This document shows, one piece after another, positions 1 through 6,800 of a DNA stretch of 9,352 nucleotides. A program made the translations under genes and the position numbers. The stretch comes from Acidobacteriota bacterium (GTDB taxonomy: Bacteria; Planctomycetota; Phycisphaerae; WQYP01; JAJZKJ01), in contig JAJZKJ010000056.1 of assembly GCA_021804195.1 (NCBI GenBank), forward strand, positions 1 through 9,352, given 5' to 3'. Each line of letters opens with the position of its first letter. Within the stretch, counting starts at the first letter, position 1. The notes under the pieces were generated by a model. That model ran no database searches. It was given only the letters and a program-made list of their open reading frames with translations, and had not been told where the DNA came from.

Positions 1-1
1 G

Positions 2-1054
2 GCGCTTTCGCGCCCCACCGTGGAAACCATCGCGGTGATTCTGGGCAGCATTCCCATGCTGGTGGCGGCCCAATTTGTCTTCCGGGGCTCTATCGGCCGC
101 GATTCGTTTTTTCTTCTGCTGGTTTGTTTCGCCGCCATTTTCGAACCCCTGCGAAAACTCGCGGATGTGAATTCCAAACTGCAACAGTCCAATGCCGCCG
201 CCACACGCATCTTTGAAATCATGGACCTGGATCCCGAGCCGAATCACTCCCACGCCCTGCCCCGGCTGGCCCGCCACAACCACTCCATCGAGTTTGATTC
301 CGTATGCTTCATCTATCCCGGCCACCGGCAACAGGTTCTTACCGACATCAGCTTCCGGGTCCGGCGCGGACAAGTGGCGGCGGTGGTGGGCGGAAACGGT
401 TCCGGCAAAACCACGTTGCTTTCGCTTCTGCCGCGGCTTTACACGCCCAGCGGCGGCCGCGTCCTGATCGACTCCGTGGACATCGCCACCGTGTCGGTGG
501 CGTCGCTGCGCCGGCAGATCGGCCTGGTGACCCAGGACACCATCCTGTTCGCCGACACCATCTACAACAACATCGCCTATGGCCGCCGCCACGCGCCGCG
601 CCGGCTGGTGCTGGAAGCCTCCCGCCGCAGTTACGCCGATGAATTCATCGCCGCCTTGCCCGCCGGCTACGAGACCCTGGTCGGTCCGTCCGGTCTGCGT
701 CTATCCGGCGGCCAGCGCCAGCGCATCGCCATTGCCCGCGCCATCCTGCGCGATCCGGCCATCCTCATTCTCGACGAAGCCATGAGCCAGATCGACTCGG
801 AGAGCGAATTCAAAATCGCCCTGGCCCTCAAGGAGTTCATGCGCGATCGCACCACCTTGGTTGTCGCCCATCGCCTGGGAACCATTATCGCGGCCGATCT
901 GATTATCTGCCTGGACGCGGGGCGAATCGTCGCCGCCGGCTCCCACGTCGATTTGCTTTCTTCCTGCGATATCTATCGCCGGTTGTATGAAAAACAGTTC
1001 CGCGACGCGGAGACCGATTCCGCCGCGGCGACAACAACTGAGTACACTCGCTAA
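2..1054 (+). CDS. ABC exporter, permease/ATPase fusion (MsbA-like), 3' part only
   Basis: This is the C-terminal part of a half-transporter that couples ATP hydrolysis to export of a lipid or other hydrophobic substrate across the inner membrane. The frame is open to the left edge, so the GTG at 20 is probably internal and the membrane domain lies mostly outside the window. Numbering from that GTG, residues 1-45 hold the last membrane-helix material and residues 90-330 the nucleotide-binding domain. The domain has A-loop Tyr99, Walker A GGNGSGKT (124-131), Q-loop Gln172, signature LSGGQ (228-232), Walker B ILILDE (248-253), D-loop SQID (256-259) and switch His284 in VVAHR. Every catalytic motif is intact, so the ATPase should work. 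The motifs and the fused layout fit the MsbA/multidrug exporter group; the substrate cannot be told from this fragment. The tail after about residue 330 is low-complexity and polar. The next gene is more than 300 bp downstream, so this is probably the end of its transcript. Confidence 0.93.
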   Translation, partial: ALSRPTVETIAVILGSIPMLVAAQFVFRGSIGRDSFFLLLVCFAAIFEPLRKLADVNSKLQQSNAAATRIFEIMDLDPEPNHSHALPRLARHNHSIEFDSVCFIYPGHRQQVLTDISFRVRRGQVAAVVGGNGSGKTTLLSLLPRLYTPSGGRVLIDSVDIATVSVASLRRQIGLVTQDTILFADTIYNNIAYGRRHAPRRLVLEASRRSYADEFIAALPAGYETLVGPSGLRLSGGQRQRIAIARAILRDPAILILDEAMSQIDSESEFKIALALKEFMRDRTTLVVAHRLGTIIAADLIICLDAGRIVAAGSHVDLLSSCDIYRRLYEKQFRDAETDSAAATTTEYTR

Positions 1055-1060
1055 TATATT

Positions 1061-1080
1061 ACAATATAACAATATATTGT
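1061..1080 (+). repeat. AT-rich inverted repeat just after the ABC exporter stop
   Basis: ACAATAT (1061-1067) and ATATTGT (1074-1080) are perfect reverse complements around a 6-base spacer, starting 6 bases after the stop codon. The stem is all but one pair A-T, so it is weak as a terminator. It may be a protein-binding palindrome or chance in an AT-rich patch. Confidence 0.4.
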
Positions 1081-1094
1081 GATGCGTCCCCGTC

Positions 1095-1113
1095 TCCCCG
1101 GCTCTCGCGGGGA
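1095..1113 (+). terminator. possible GC hairpin downstream of the ABC exporter
   Basis: TCCCCG (1095-1100) pairs with CGGGGA (1108-1113) around a 7-base loop, about 40 bases after the exporter stop codon. No T-run follows, so it is not a classical intrinsic terminator. It could protect the 3' end or help stop transcription with Rho. Confidence 0.3.
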
Positions 1114-1209
1114 TGGCCGGCGCCTGGCGCCCACTCGCCGGGATTGGCAACTACGGTGCAATATCATTAAAAATAACAAAAATTCGATTTTCGCATATAG
1201 GACAAACGC

Positions 1210-1251
1210 TTGTAACATGCCGTTTTATGAAGAGTTACAACAAACTTGTTG
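1210..1251 (+). promoter_or_regulatory. two overlapping inverted repeats upstream of the phosphate-type transporter
   Basis: TTGTAAC (1210-1216) is the exact reverse complement of GTTACAA (1234-1240), with a 17-base spacer. Overlapping its right arm, CAACAA (1238-1243) and TTGTTG (1246-1251) form a second perfect inverted repeat with a 2-base centre. Both lie in the AT-rich part of the gap, about 140-180 bases before the chosen start of the transporter, a usual place for operators or a promoter. I do not recognise the regulator. The arms do not match the Pho box consensus as I know it, and I could not place a convincing -35/-10 pair. Confidence 0.35.
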
Positions 1252-1376
1252 CCCCATCAGCCTTAATGCAAATTTAACACTTGTCTAACGTTATCAACAT
1301 TGCCCTGGTTTATCCTGGAAGGCGTTGGATGAGCCTGGGCGTGCCGATGGAAGGCGCGCAACGCCCATCCGGGTAC

Positions 1377-1382
1377 AAGGAG
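1377..1382 (+). promoter_or_regulatory. ribosome binding site deciding the transporter start
   Basis: AAGGAG lies 6 bases before the ATG at 1389, an ideal Shine-Dalgarno position. This favours 1389 over the in-frame ATG at 1383 (too close) and the TTG at 1281. A rival is GGAAGG at 1317-1322, 6 bases before the in-frame ATG at 1329, which would add 20 residues. Confidence 0.6.
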
Positions 1383-1388
1383 ATGGCA

Positions 1389-2822
1389 ATGGCAGCGGCA
1401 GCGGTAAGCAACGAGTTACACGCCCGGGAAGTGGCGGAGGCCTTGAACGAAGTGAAGTTCACCGGCTTCCACCTGCGGGCCATTATCACCGCCGGCATGG
1501 GGTTCTTCACTTCGGCTTATGACCTGACGGTCATCGGCACCGCGGTGGTGCTGGCCAATATGGAATGGCACGCCTCGCCGCTGATGATCGGCCTGGTCAC
1601 CTCCATCTCCCTGGCCGCCACCGTTCTGGGCGCGTTTGTTTTCGGAACCATCGCTGATCGCATCGGCCGCAAGAGCGTCTACGGGATCGAAGCGGTTCTG
1701 ATGACCATCGGCGCCGTGGGCAGCGCGTTCGCCGCGGGACCGATCTCCATGATTGTATGGCGCGCCATCATGGGCTTCGGGATCGGCGGCGATTATCCGC
1801 TTTCCGCCGTTATCATGAGCGAATACGCCAATCGCGAAAACCGCGGCAAAATGGTCGGGATGGTCTTCTCGTGCCAGGCGCTGGGCTTTCTGGCCGGGCC
1901 GGTGGTGCTGTTGACCATGCTCGCCGCCGGCGTCAGCCACGATCTTTGCTGGCGGATCGCCCTGGGGCTTGGCGCGATTCCCGCCGCCGCGGTGATCCTG
2001 CTGCGTCGCACCATGCCGGAATCTCCGCGCTGGCTGGCCCGGGCTAAAGGACATGGCGCCAAGGCCGCCAAGGACCTGGCCTGGTATTCGGAAGGTACGG
2101 TGATGGCCGCCGGAGCCGATCGTAAAATCCGCGAGCCGCTGAGTAAGTACGTTCTGGCCTTGATCGGCACCGCGGGCGCGTGGTTTGTGCTCGATTACGC
2201 CTATTACGGCAATACCATCTGCATGCCCCTGCTTCTGAACCACCTGATTCCCGCCCACACCCACAATGCGATGTTGATCAGTACGGCATGGAACGTGATT
2301 ATCTTCGGTCTCTTCGCGGTACCCGGTTATGTCTGCGCCTTTATGTTCTGCGACAAGCTCGGGCGCAAGTTTGTCCAGATGCTGGGCTTCGCCATGATGG
2401 GGCTTTTGTTTCTGCTCATGGGTGTTGTGCCGGGGCTTTCCAGCGCTGTGGCGCCTTTTTTGATTCTCTTTGGCCTGAGCTATTTCTTCATTGAATTCGG
2501 GCCGAACGTGACCACGTTTATCCTGGCCGCCGAATTATTCCCAGTGAACCGGCGCGCCACCGGTCATGGCATTTCGGCCGGTGTCGCCAAAGCGGGCGCG
2601 TTTCTCGGCGTGTTCCTGTTCCCGATTATCCAGAACTCGCTGGGCACCAACGGCATACTGGTTTTCTCCGGCGGTATGGCGGTTGCCGGTCTTATACTGA
2701 CCGCCGTCTGCATCAAGGAGCCGGCCGGCAAGTCGCTGGAAGAGGCCGGCCGGGAATCCGGCTGGGAACCGATGAATCGCAAGCTTCCGTTGGGTGGTAT
2801 GCCCGTCGGCGCCGGCGTGTAA
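1389..2822 (+). CDS. MFS transporter, phosphate:H+ symporter (Pho84/PHS-like) family
   Basis: A 477-residue inner-membrane carrier of the major facilitator superfamily, probably importing inorganic phosphate (or a related anion) with protons. Family marks, numbered from the start at 1389, are GMGFFTSAYD in helix 1 (36-45), the loop motif DRIGRK (90-95), GGDYPLSAVIMSE in helix 4 (133-145), PESPRW at the start of the central loop (210-215), the helix-7 motif WFVLDYAYYGN (265-275, with the family aspartate at 269), DKLGRK (322-327) and FGPNVTTF (370-377). The GGDYPLSA and FGPN motifs are characteristic of the phosphate symporter branch and set it apart from sugar porters. One oddity is that helix 1 reads F-T-S-x-Y-D where relatives usually have F-T-D-x-Y-D, so one acidic residue is lost and the second kept. 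The N-terminus is short and polar, as in bacterial members; the central loop (about 210-250) is short compared with yeast Pho84. The gene appears to stand alone, with inverted repeats upstream and a convergent gene downstream. Family is confident, substrate less so. Confidence 0.88.
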   Translation: MAAAAVSNELHAREVAEALNEVKFTGFHLRAIITAGMGFFTSAYDLTVIGTAVVLANMEWHASPLMIGLVTSISLAATVLGAFVFGTIADRIGRKSVYGIEAVLMTIGAVGSAFAAGPISMIVWRAIMGFGIGGDYPLSAVIMSEYANRENRGKMVGMVFSCQALGFLAGPVVLLTMLAAGVSHDLCWRIALGLGAIPAAAVILLRRTMPESPRWLARAKGHGAKAAKDLAWYSEGTVMAAGADRKIREPLSKYVLALIGTAGAWFVLDYAYYGNTICMPLLLNHLIPAHTHNAMLISTAWNVIIFGLFAVPGYVCAFMFCDKLGRKFVQMLGFAMMGLLFLLMGVVPGLSSAVAPFLILFGLSYFFIEFGPNVTTFILAAELFPVNRRATGHGISAGVAKAGAFLGVFLFPIIQNSLGTNGILVFSGGMAVAGLILTAVCIKEPAGKSLEEAGRESGWEPMNRKLPLGGMPVGAGV

Positions 2823-2828
2823 ACAACG

Positions 2829-2846
2829 AGCCTCCGGGCTTTGCTT
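2829..2846. terminator. possible short hairpin terminator between convergent genes
   Basis: AGCC (2829-2832) pairs with GGCT (2837-2840) around a TCCG loop, followed on the + strand by TTTGCTT. It fills the 23-base gap between two genes that end facing each other, where a terminator is expected. The stem is only 4 bp, so support is modest. Confidence 0.4.
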
Positions 2847-3262
2847 CATTGGGCAAAATGCGTGGCTGGAAATTCGACCGGAGTCTGGATAGCGACATCG
2901 TGATGGGAAAAATCGCCGGGATTGCGCGTAAGCAAGGCATGGGCGCCGGCCCGGAGAGCGCTGAAGTACTCGATGGCATCCTCAAAATCAGCGATGTCCG
3001 AATCGATGGCTTGGTTGGTAATTTGGACATCAAGCGGCACCAAACTGAAGATATCGCGCAGGATGCCGATGGTCTTGCGAGCTGTGGGACGGCTTTTTGC
3101 GCGGCGCAACAAGTATAAAAGGTTCGGCAAACTCAACGTCGATGCGAACCCGGTGACTTGTCCGGTCTCGGCGAGAGTCCATATTCGCGCCGAATCGGCG
3201 TAAAAGGGTTCACGCCGCGCCAGCACGTCCAGCAGAATATTGGTGTCAACGAATACATTCAC
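2846..3262 (-). CDS. PIN-domain ribonuclease, VapC-type toxin (PIN_3 style)
   Basis: A 138-residue protein, the usual size for a PIN toxin: a small Mg2+-dependent RNase that blocks translation until bound by its antitoxin. The chosen start is GTG at 3262, which gives the classic opening V-N-V-F-V-D-T-N-I-L-L-D, with catalytic Asp6 four residues after the first hydrophobic strand begins. Further marks are the S-L-P-N-L-L-Y-L-L segment (44-52), D-F-E-D-A-I-E-Y (92-99) supplying the conserved acidic pair, and the end motif L-L-T-R-N-P-G-D-F (110-118). All acidic residues expected of an active PIN domain are present. A longer in-frame start exists at 3370, but the extra 36 residues look like out-of-frame translation of the antitoxin stub. 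The GTG overlaps the TGA of that stub (GTGA), the coupling normal in toxin-antitoxin operons. It is convergent with the transporter and divergent from the giant repeat gene. The antitoxin is missing or truncated, so the toxin may be silenced, harmless or controlled by an antitoxin elsewhere. Confidence 0.85.
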   Translation of the reverse strand: MNVFVDTNILLDVLARREPFYADSARIWTLAETGQVTGFASTLSLPNLLYLLRRAKSRPTARKTIGILRDIFSLVPLDVQITNQAIDSDIADFEDAIEYFSALRAGAHALLTRNPGDFSHHDVAIQTPVEFPATHFAQ

Positions 3263-3342
3263 TCGGAAATCCCATATTGATCCATAAGAGATGCGGTGCG
3301 CAGTTCCTTGTAGTCTTTGTGTCGGGGATGCAAGAAGAAAAA
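3259..3342 (-). pseudogene. remnant of an antitoxin gene (C-terminal stub) upstream of the PIN toxin
   Basis: Read on the - strand from 3342, an in-frame stop is followed by 27 sense codons ending KELRTASLMDQYGISE and a TGA (3261-3259) that overlaps the toxin's GTG start. The charged tail and the -YGISE end look like the C-terminus of small VapB/ribbon-helix-helix-type antitoxins, and the coupling is as in such operons. No DNA-binding domain precedes it: upstream is an in-frame stop and then AT-rich DNA. The only start-like codon is TTG at 3333, giving 24 residues. I infer the 5' end of the antitoxin was deleted. A chance peptide cannot be excluded. Confidence 0.5.
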
Positions 3343-3410
3343 TCAAAATTATATTTGATTTGGTTTGCAAATCGATTAAGATAATCAGCAGTGTCTGTTT
3401 AGATAATCAA
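3334..3410. promoter_or_regulatory. AT-rich region with a 22-bp-spaced direct repeat, between divergent genes
   Basis: This is the most AT-rich stretch in the window. AGATAATCA occurs at 3379-3387 and again at 3401-3409, exactly 22 bp apart, about two helical turns, so two copies of a regulator could bind one face of the DNA. Each contains GATAAT, five of six bases of a -10 box; TTGATT (3355-3360) could be a -35 for the first, but the 19-base spacing is poor. On the - strand TATAAT lies at 3353-3348, pointing towards the toxin. Promoters for one or both flanking genes are plausible here; none is certain. Confidence 0.4.
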
Positions 3411-3657
3411 CTTTTCGGCGATGGGCAACAGCTTGGGGGCCGAGGCGGCGAGCGAAAAGCCCGCCCAAACAAGGCTGTAGCGGTGTTCGGTAGTTCGTCG
3501 TGGCGGGAACTTTGTCGCGCGCGGCGCGAAGCAGTACCACGGCCACTTCCAGGCATGGAGAGAGGCAATTCCATGCGCCGTCCGCCGTCATCTGTCAGGT
3601 GAAGAAAATCATGCGCCGGGGTCTTGTCGTTCGCCGGCGCGGGAGTCAGAACCTTTT
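3411..3657. other. non-coding stretch before the giant gene, with several inverted repeats
   Basis: I see no convincing gene on either strand; open frames here lack recognisable motifs and ribosome sites. It may be the 5' leader of the giant gene. Perfect inverted repeats are CTTTTCG (3411-3417) with CGAAAAG (3453-3459); TCGCGC (3515-3520) with GCGCGA (3524-3529) around a 3-base loop; and GCATGGA (3553-3559) with TCCATGC (3570-3576) around a 10-base loop. No known riboswitch core was recognised. Confidence 0.4.
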
Positions 3658-3663
3658 GGGAGG
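3658..3663 (+). promoter_or_regulatory. ribosome binding site of the giant repeat gene
   Basis: GGGAGG stands 9 bases before the ATG at 3673. This strong site, together with the signal peptide that starts there, fixes the start of the giant reading frame. Confidence 0.75.
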
Positions 3664-3672
3664 AAATCAGCC

Positions 3673-3819
3673 ATGTTGAACCGTTTGAATCGTTTGAACC
3701 GTCCCGACACGATCGCAAAATTGCTTTCCCACAAGTACCGTCGTTCCGGCCGCTCAAAGCGGCGGTTGGCGATTTTGAGCCTGGCCGTCTCTTTCGCCGC
3801 CGCCCATGTCGCGGTAGCG
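3673..3819 (+). other. signal peptide with extended basic n-region (residues 1-49 of the giant protein)
   Basis: The n-region runs to R31 and carries many Arg/Lys (R4, R7, R10, K16, K21, R23, R24, R27, K29-R31). The hydrophobic core is LAILSLAVSFAAAHVAVA (32-49), ending in A-V-A, a good signal peptidase I site. Such long n-regions are known from large autotransporters and two-partner-secreted adhesins, where they slow export; whether this one belongs to that group by homology is not clear. Confidence 0.8.
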
Positions 3820-6800
3820 AACATGGTGGAAGTTATCGGAACTTCCGGAACCAACGGCACGCCGAGTAATCCCAATGGTGGTCCCGGCGGCAACGCCACT
3901 GCCAACGCCTCCGGCAACACCGATACGAGCAATACCGCCATCGCCATCGGCGGTGCCGGAGGGTATGGACTGGGTGCCGGCGCTACCGGCGGCAACGGCG
4001 GTGTTGCCACCGCCTCCGCATCAGGCATTTCCACCAACGGTAGTGATTTGTTCGTGACGGTACAGCAAACCGGCGGTAATGGCGGATATGGCAAAAGTAT
4101 AGCCAACGGCGGCAAGGGCGCTGATTCCATCTTGGCAACCACCATCGGCGGAACTGACAACGCCATCACGGGCGCCACCACCGGAAAGCTTACCCTTACC
4201 CAGAACGCCACTGGCGGTAATAGCGGCGGCACCAATAGAGGCGGCAATGCCGGTACGGCCGGCAACGCCTCTTCCATCATGGACCTAACCTTTTCCGGAA
4301 CCGGTGCGCCAAGCTACCTGATCGGCAATTCCAACGCTTATGCCGGCAGCGGCGGCTACAGCCGTAGCCCCGGCAACGAAGCAGCCAACTTCGGCCAGGC
4401 CGGAACCGCCAATACTCAAATCAATCTCACCAATGTGGGCAATGTCAGCGCCACCGCCACCGCCAACAACAGAAACCAGTATGGCAGCAACATTAATTTT
4501 TACGGTTCTACCGGCGACCATGCCGGCAATGGCAATACCGCCACCGCAACCGCCGGGGGAATCTCGACCGGCACAGGTTCCGCCGGCGGCTACAGCCGTG
4601 TGACGGCCAACGCCACAGGCTCTTCCGGTGGCCGTGGTCTTACTAATGGCTTCTATGGCCCCTCTTCCTTCGGCAATGGCGGGGCCGGCGGCAATGCCAC
4701 CGCCCAAGCCTTCGGCTCTAATGCCTCATCCAACTCCGTTACTGTCACCGCCAGCGCGATCGGCGGCGCCGGCGGGGGGGGCTGGGGGGCCGCTATTAGC
4801 GGTAATGGTGGAATCGCCACGGCTTCCGCCTCCGGCATGTCCACTGGCGGCGGGCCGGTGAACGTTACCGCCAATGCGACCGGCGGTTCGGGTGGATACG
4901 GAGGTTACGGCGCTGTGGGCGGCAACGGCGCTAATTCCATCATGACGAATGCCGTCTTCGGCGCCACCACCGGAAAGCTTACTCTTACCCAGAACGCCAC
5001 CGGCGGTAATAGCGGAGGCACCCATGGCGGCGGCGTTGCCGGCAGGGCCGGCAACGCCTCTTCTACGCTGGATTTCAATCTGAACACCAATCCATTGCCT
5101 GATGGTCTTGTGCCCTCCACTTTTACCGCTAACTCCAACGCCACCGGTGGAGGTGGAGATGGCGGCGGTGTCCTCCGAGGGTTCGGTGGCCCAGGTGGCA
5201 ACGCAAGTGCACAAGCCGGAATTACCGCCGCAACGAGTATTAACGTTACGGCCAACGCCACCGGCGGCACTGGCATTGGCGGGTTTGGCGGGTATGGTTA
5301 TGCTGGTGGTGGCACCGGCGGGATTGCCGCCGCTTCCGCGTCTGGAATTTCCACCGGCGGCGGTAATGTCAACGTTACCACCAACCAGATTGGCGGATCG
5401 GGCGGAGAGGGATATTTGGGTGGCAACGGCGCCGATTCCATCCTGATGAATGCCGTCTCCGGTAGCACCACCGGCAGGCTTACCCTTACCCAGAATGCTA
5501 CTGGCGGCAATAGCGGCGGCACCAATGGCGGCGACAATGCCGGCATGGCCGGCAACGCCTCTTCCATCGTGGACCTCACCTTCTCCGGTACCGGTACGCC
5601 AAGCTACCTGATCGGCAATTCCAACGCTTATGCCGGCAGCGGCGGCAACAGCGGCGGCGGTGGCAACGGAGCAACCAACTTCGGCCAAGCCGGAACCGCC
5701 GATGCTCAAATCAATCTCACCAATGTGGGCAATGTCAGCGTCACCGCCATCGCCAACAACGGAAACCAGCATGGCGGCAACATTAATTTTTACGGTTCTA
5801 CCGGCGAGCATGCCGGCAACGGCAACATCGCCATGGCCAATGCCGTGGGAATCTCAACCGGCACAGGTTCCGCAGGCGGCTACAGCCGTGTGACGGCCAA
5901 CGCCACAGGCTCTTCCGGCGGCTACAACAGTAACATTAGTCTGGACAATGGCGGGACTGGCGGCAATGCCACCGCCCAGGCCACCGGCTCCAATGCCTCA
6001 TCCAACTCTGTCAGCGTCACCGCCAGCGCGGCCGGCGGCGCCGGCGGTGTCGGCGGCCAAGGCACTGGCTTCGGAAATGCCGGTGGTAATGGTGGTACCG
6101 CTACCATGCAGTACACCTCCGGCATTTCCACCGGCGGCGGCCCGGTGAACGTTACCGCCAATGTGACCGGCGGTTCGGGTGGACACGGAAGTTATCGTAG
6201 CGGTAGCGGCGGTAGCGGCGGCTTGGCCATCGTGCAGCAAGCCTCTGGTATTTCCACCGGCAGTGGCCCGGTGAAAGTTATCGCCAATGTGACCGGTGGT
6301 TCAGGCGGATTCGGATATAACGGCAGGGCGGGTGGCAACGGCGGCTTGGCCACCATGCAGCACGCTACCGGCATTTCCACTGGCGGCGGCCCGGTGAACG
6401 TTATCGCCAATGTGACTGGCGGCGCCGGCGGTAATAGTAGCGGTAATGGCGGCGCCGCTACCGTGAATAACGCCTCCGGCATTTCCACCGACGGCGGCCC
6501 GGTGAACGTTACTGCCAATGCGACCGGCGGTTCAGGCGGATACGGATATAACGGCGTTGTGGGCGGCAACGGCGGTGATGCGTTTCTTGGATCAGCCGGC
6601 TCCTGTGCTGTCTCCGGCAGCACCACCGGCAAGCTTACCCTTGCCCAGAACGCCACCGGTGGTAATAGCGGTGGTACCAATAGAGGCGGCAATGCCGGTA
6701 CGGCCGGCAATGCCTCTTCCATCATGGACCTCACCTTCTCCGGCGCCGGTGCGCCAAGCTACCTGATCGGCAACTCCAACGCTTATGCCGGCAGCGGCGG

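Noticed and set aside
1281..1388. TTG start of the transporter at 1281
   Set aside because: The extra 36 residues do not resemble the N-termini of family members, and AAGGAG before the ATG at 1389 is much better placed. The ATG at 1329 remains a possible alternative.
1416..2264. 282-codon frame on the - strand opposite the phosphate-type transporter
   Set aside because: The + strand carries clear family motifs over the same bases; the antisense product is Gly/His/Asp/Gln-rich without motifs.
2849..3203. Two + strand frames opposite the PIN gene
   Set aside because: They have no ribosome site and no recognisable domain, and the - strand PIN reading is well supported.
3609..4280. 223-codon proline/valine-rich frame on the - strand
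   Set aside because: It is antisense to the signal peptide and first repeats of the giant gene; the Pro/Val richness is what Gly/Asn/Thr codons give when read in reverse.
4726..5811. Long open frame (361 codons) on the - strand, and many others antisense to the giant gene
   Set aside because: GGC and GCC codons of the giant gene read as GCC and GGC on the other strand, so stops are rare there. These frames lack ribosome sites, change frame from unit to unit, and only mirror the repeats.
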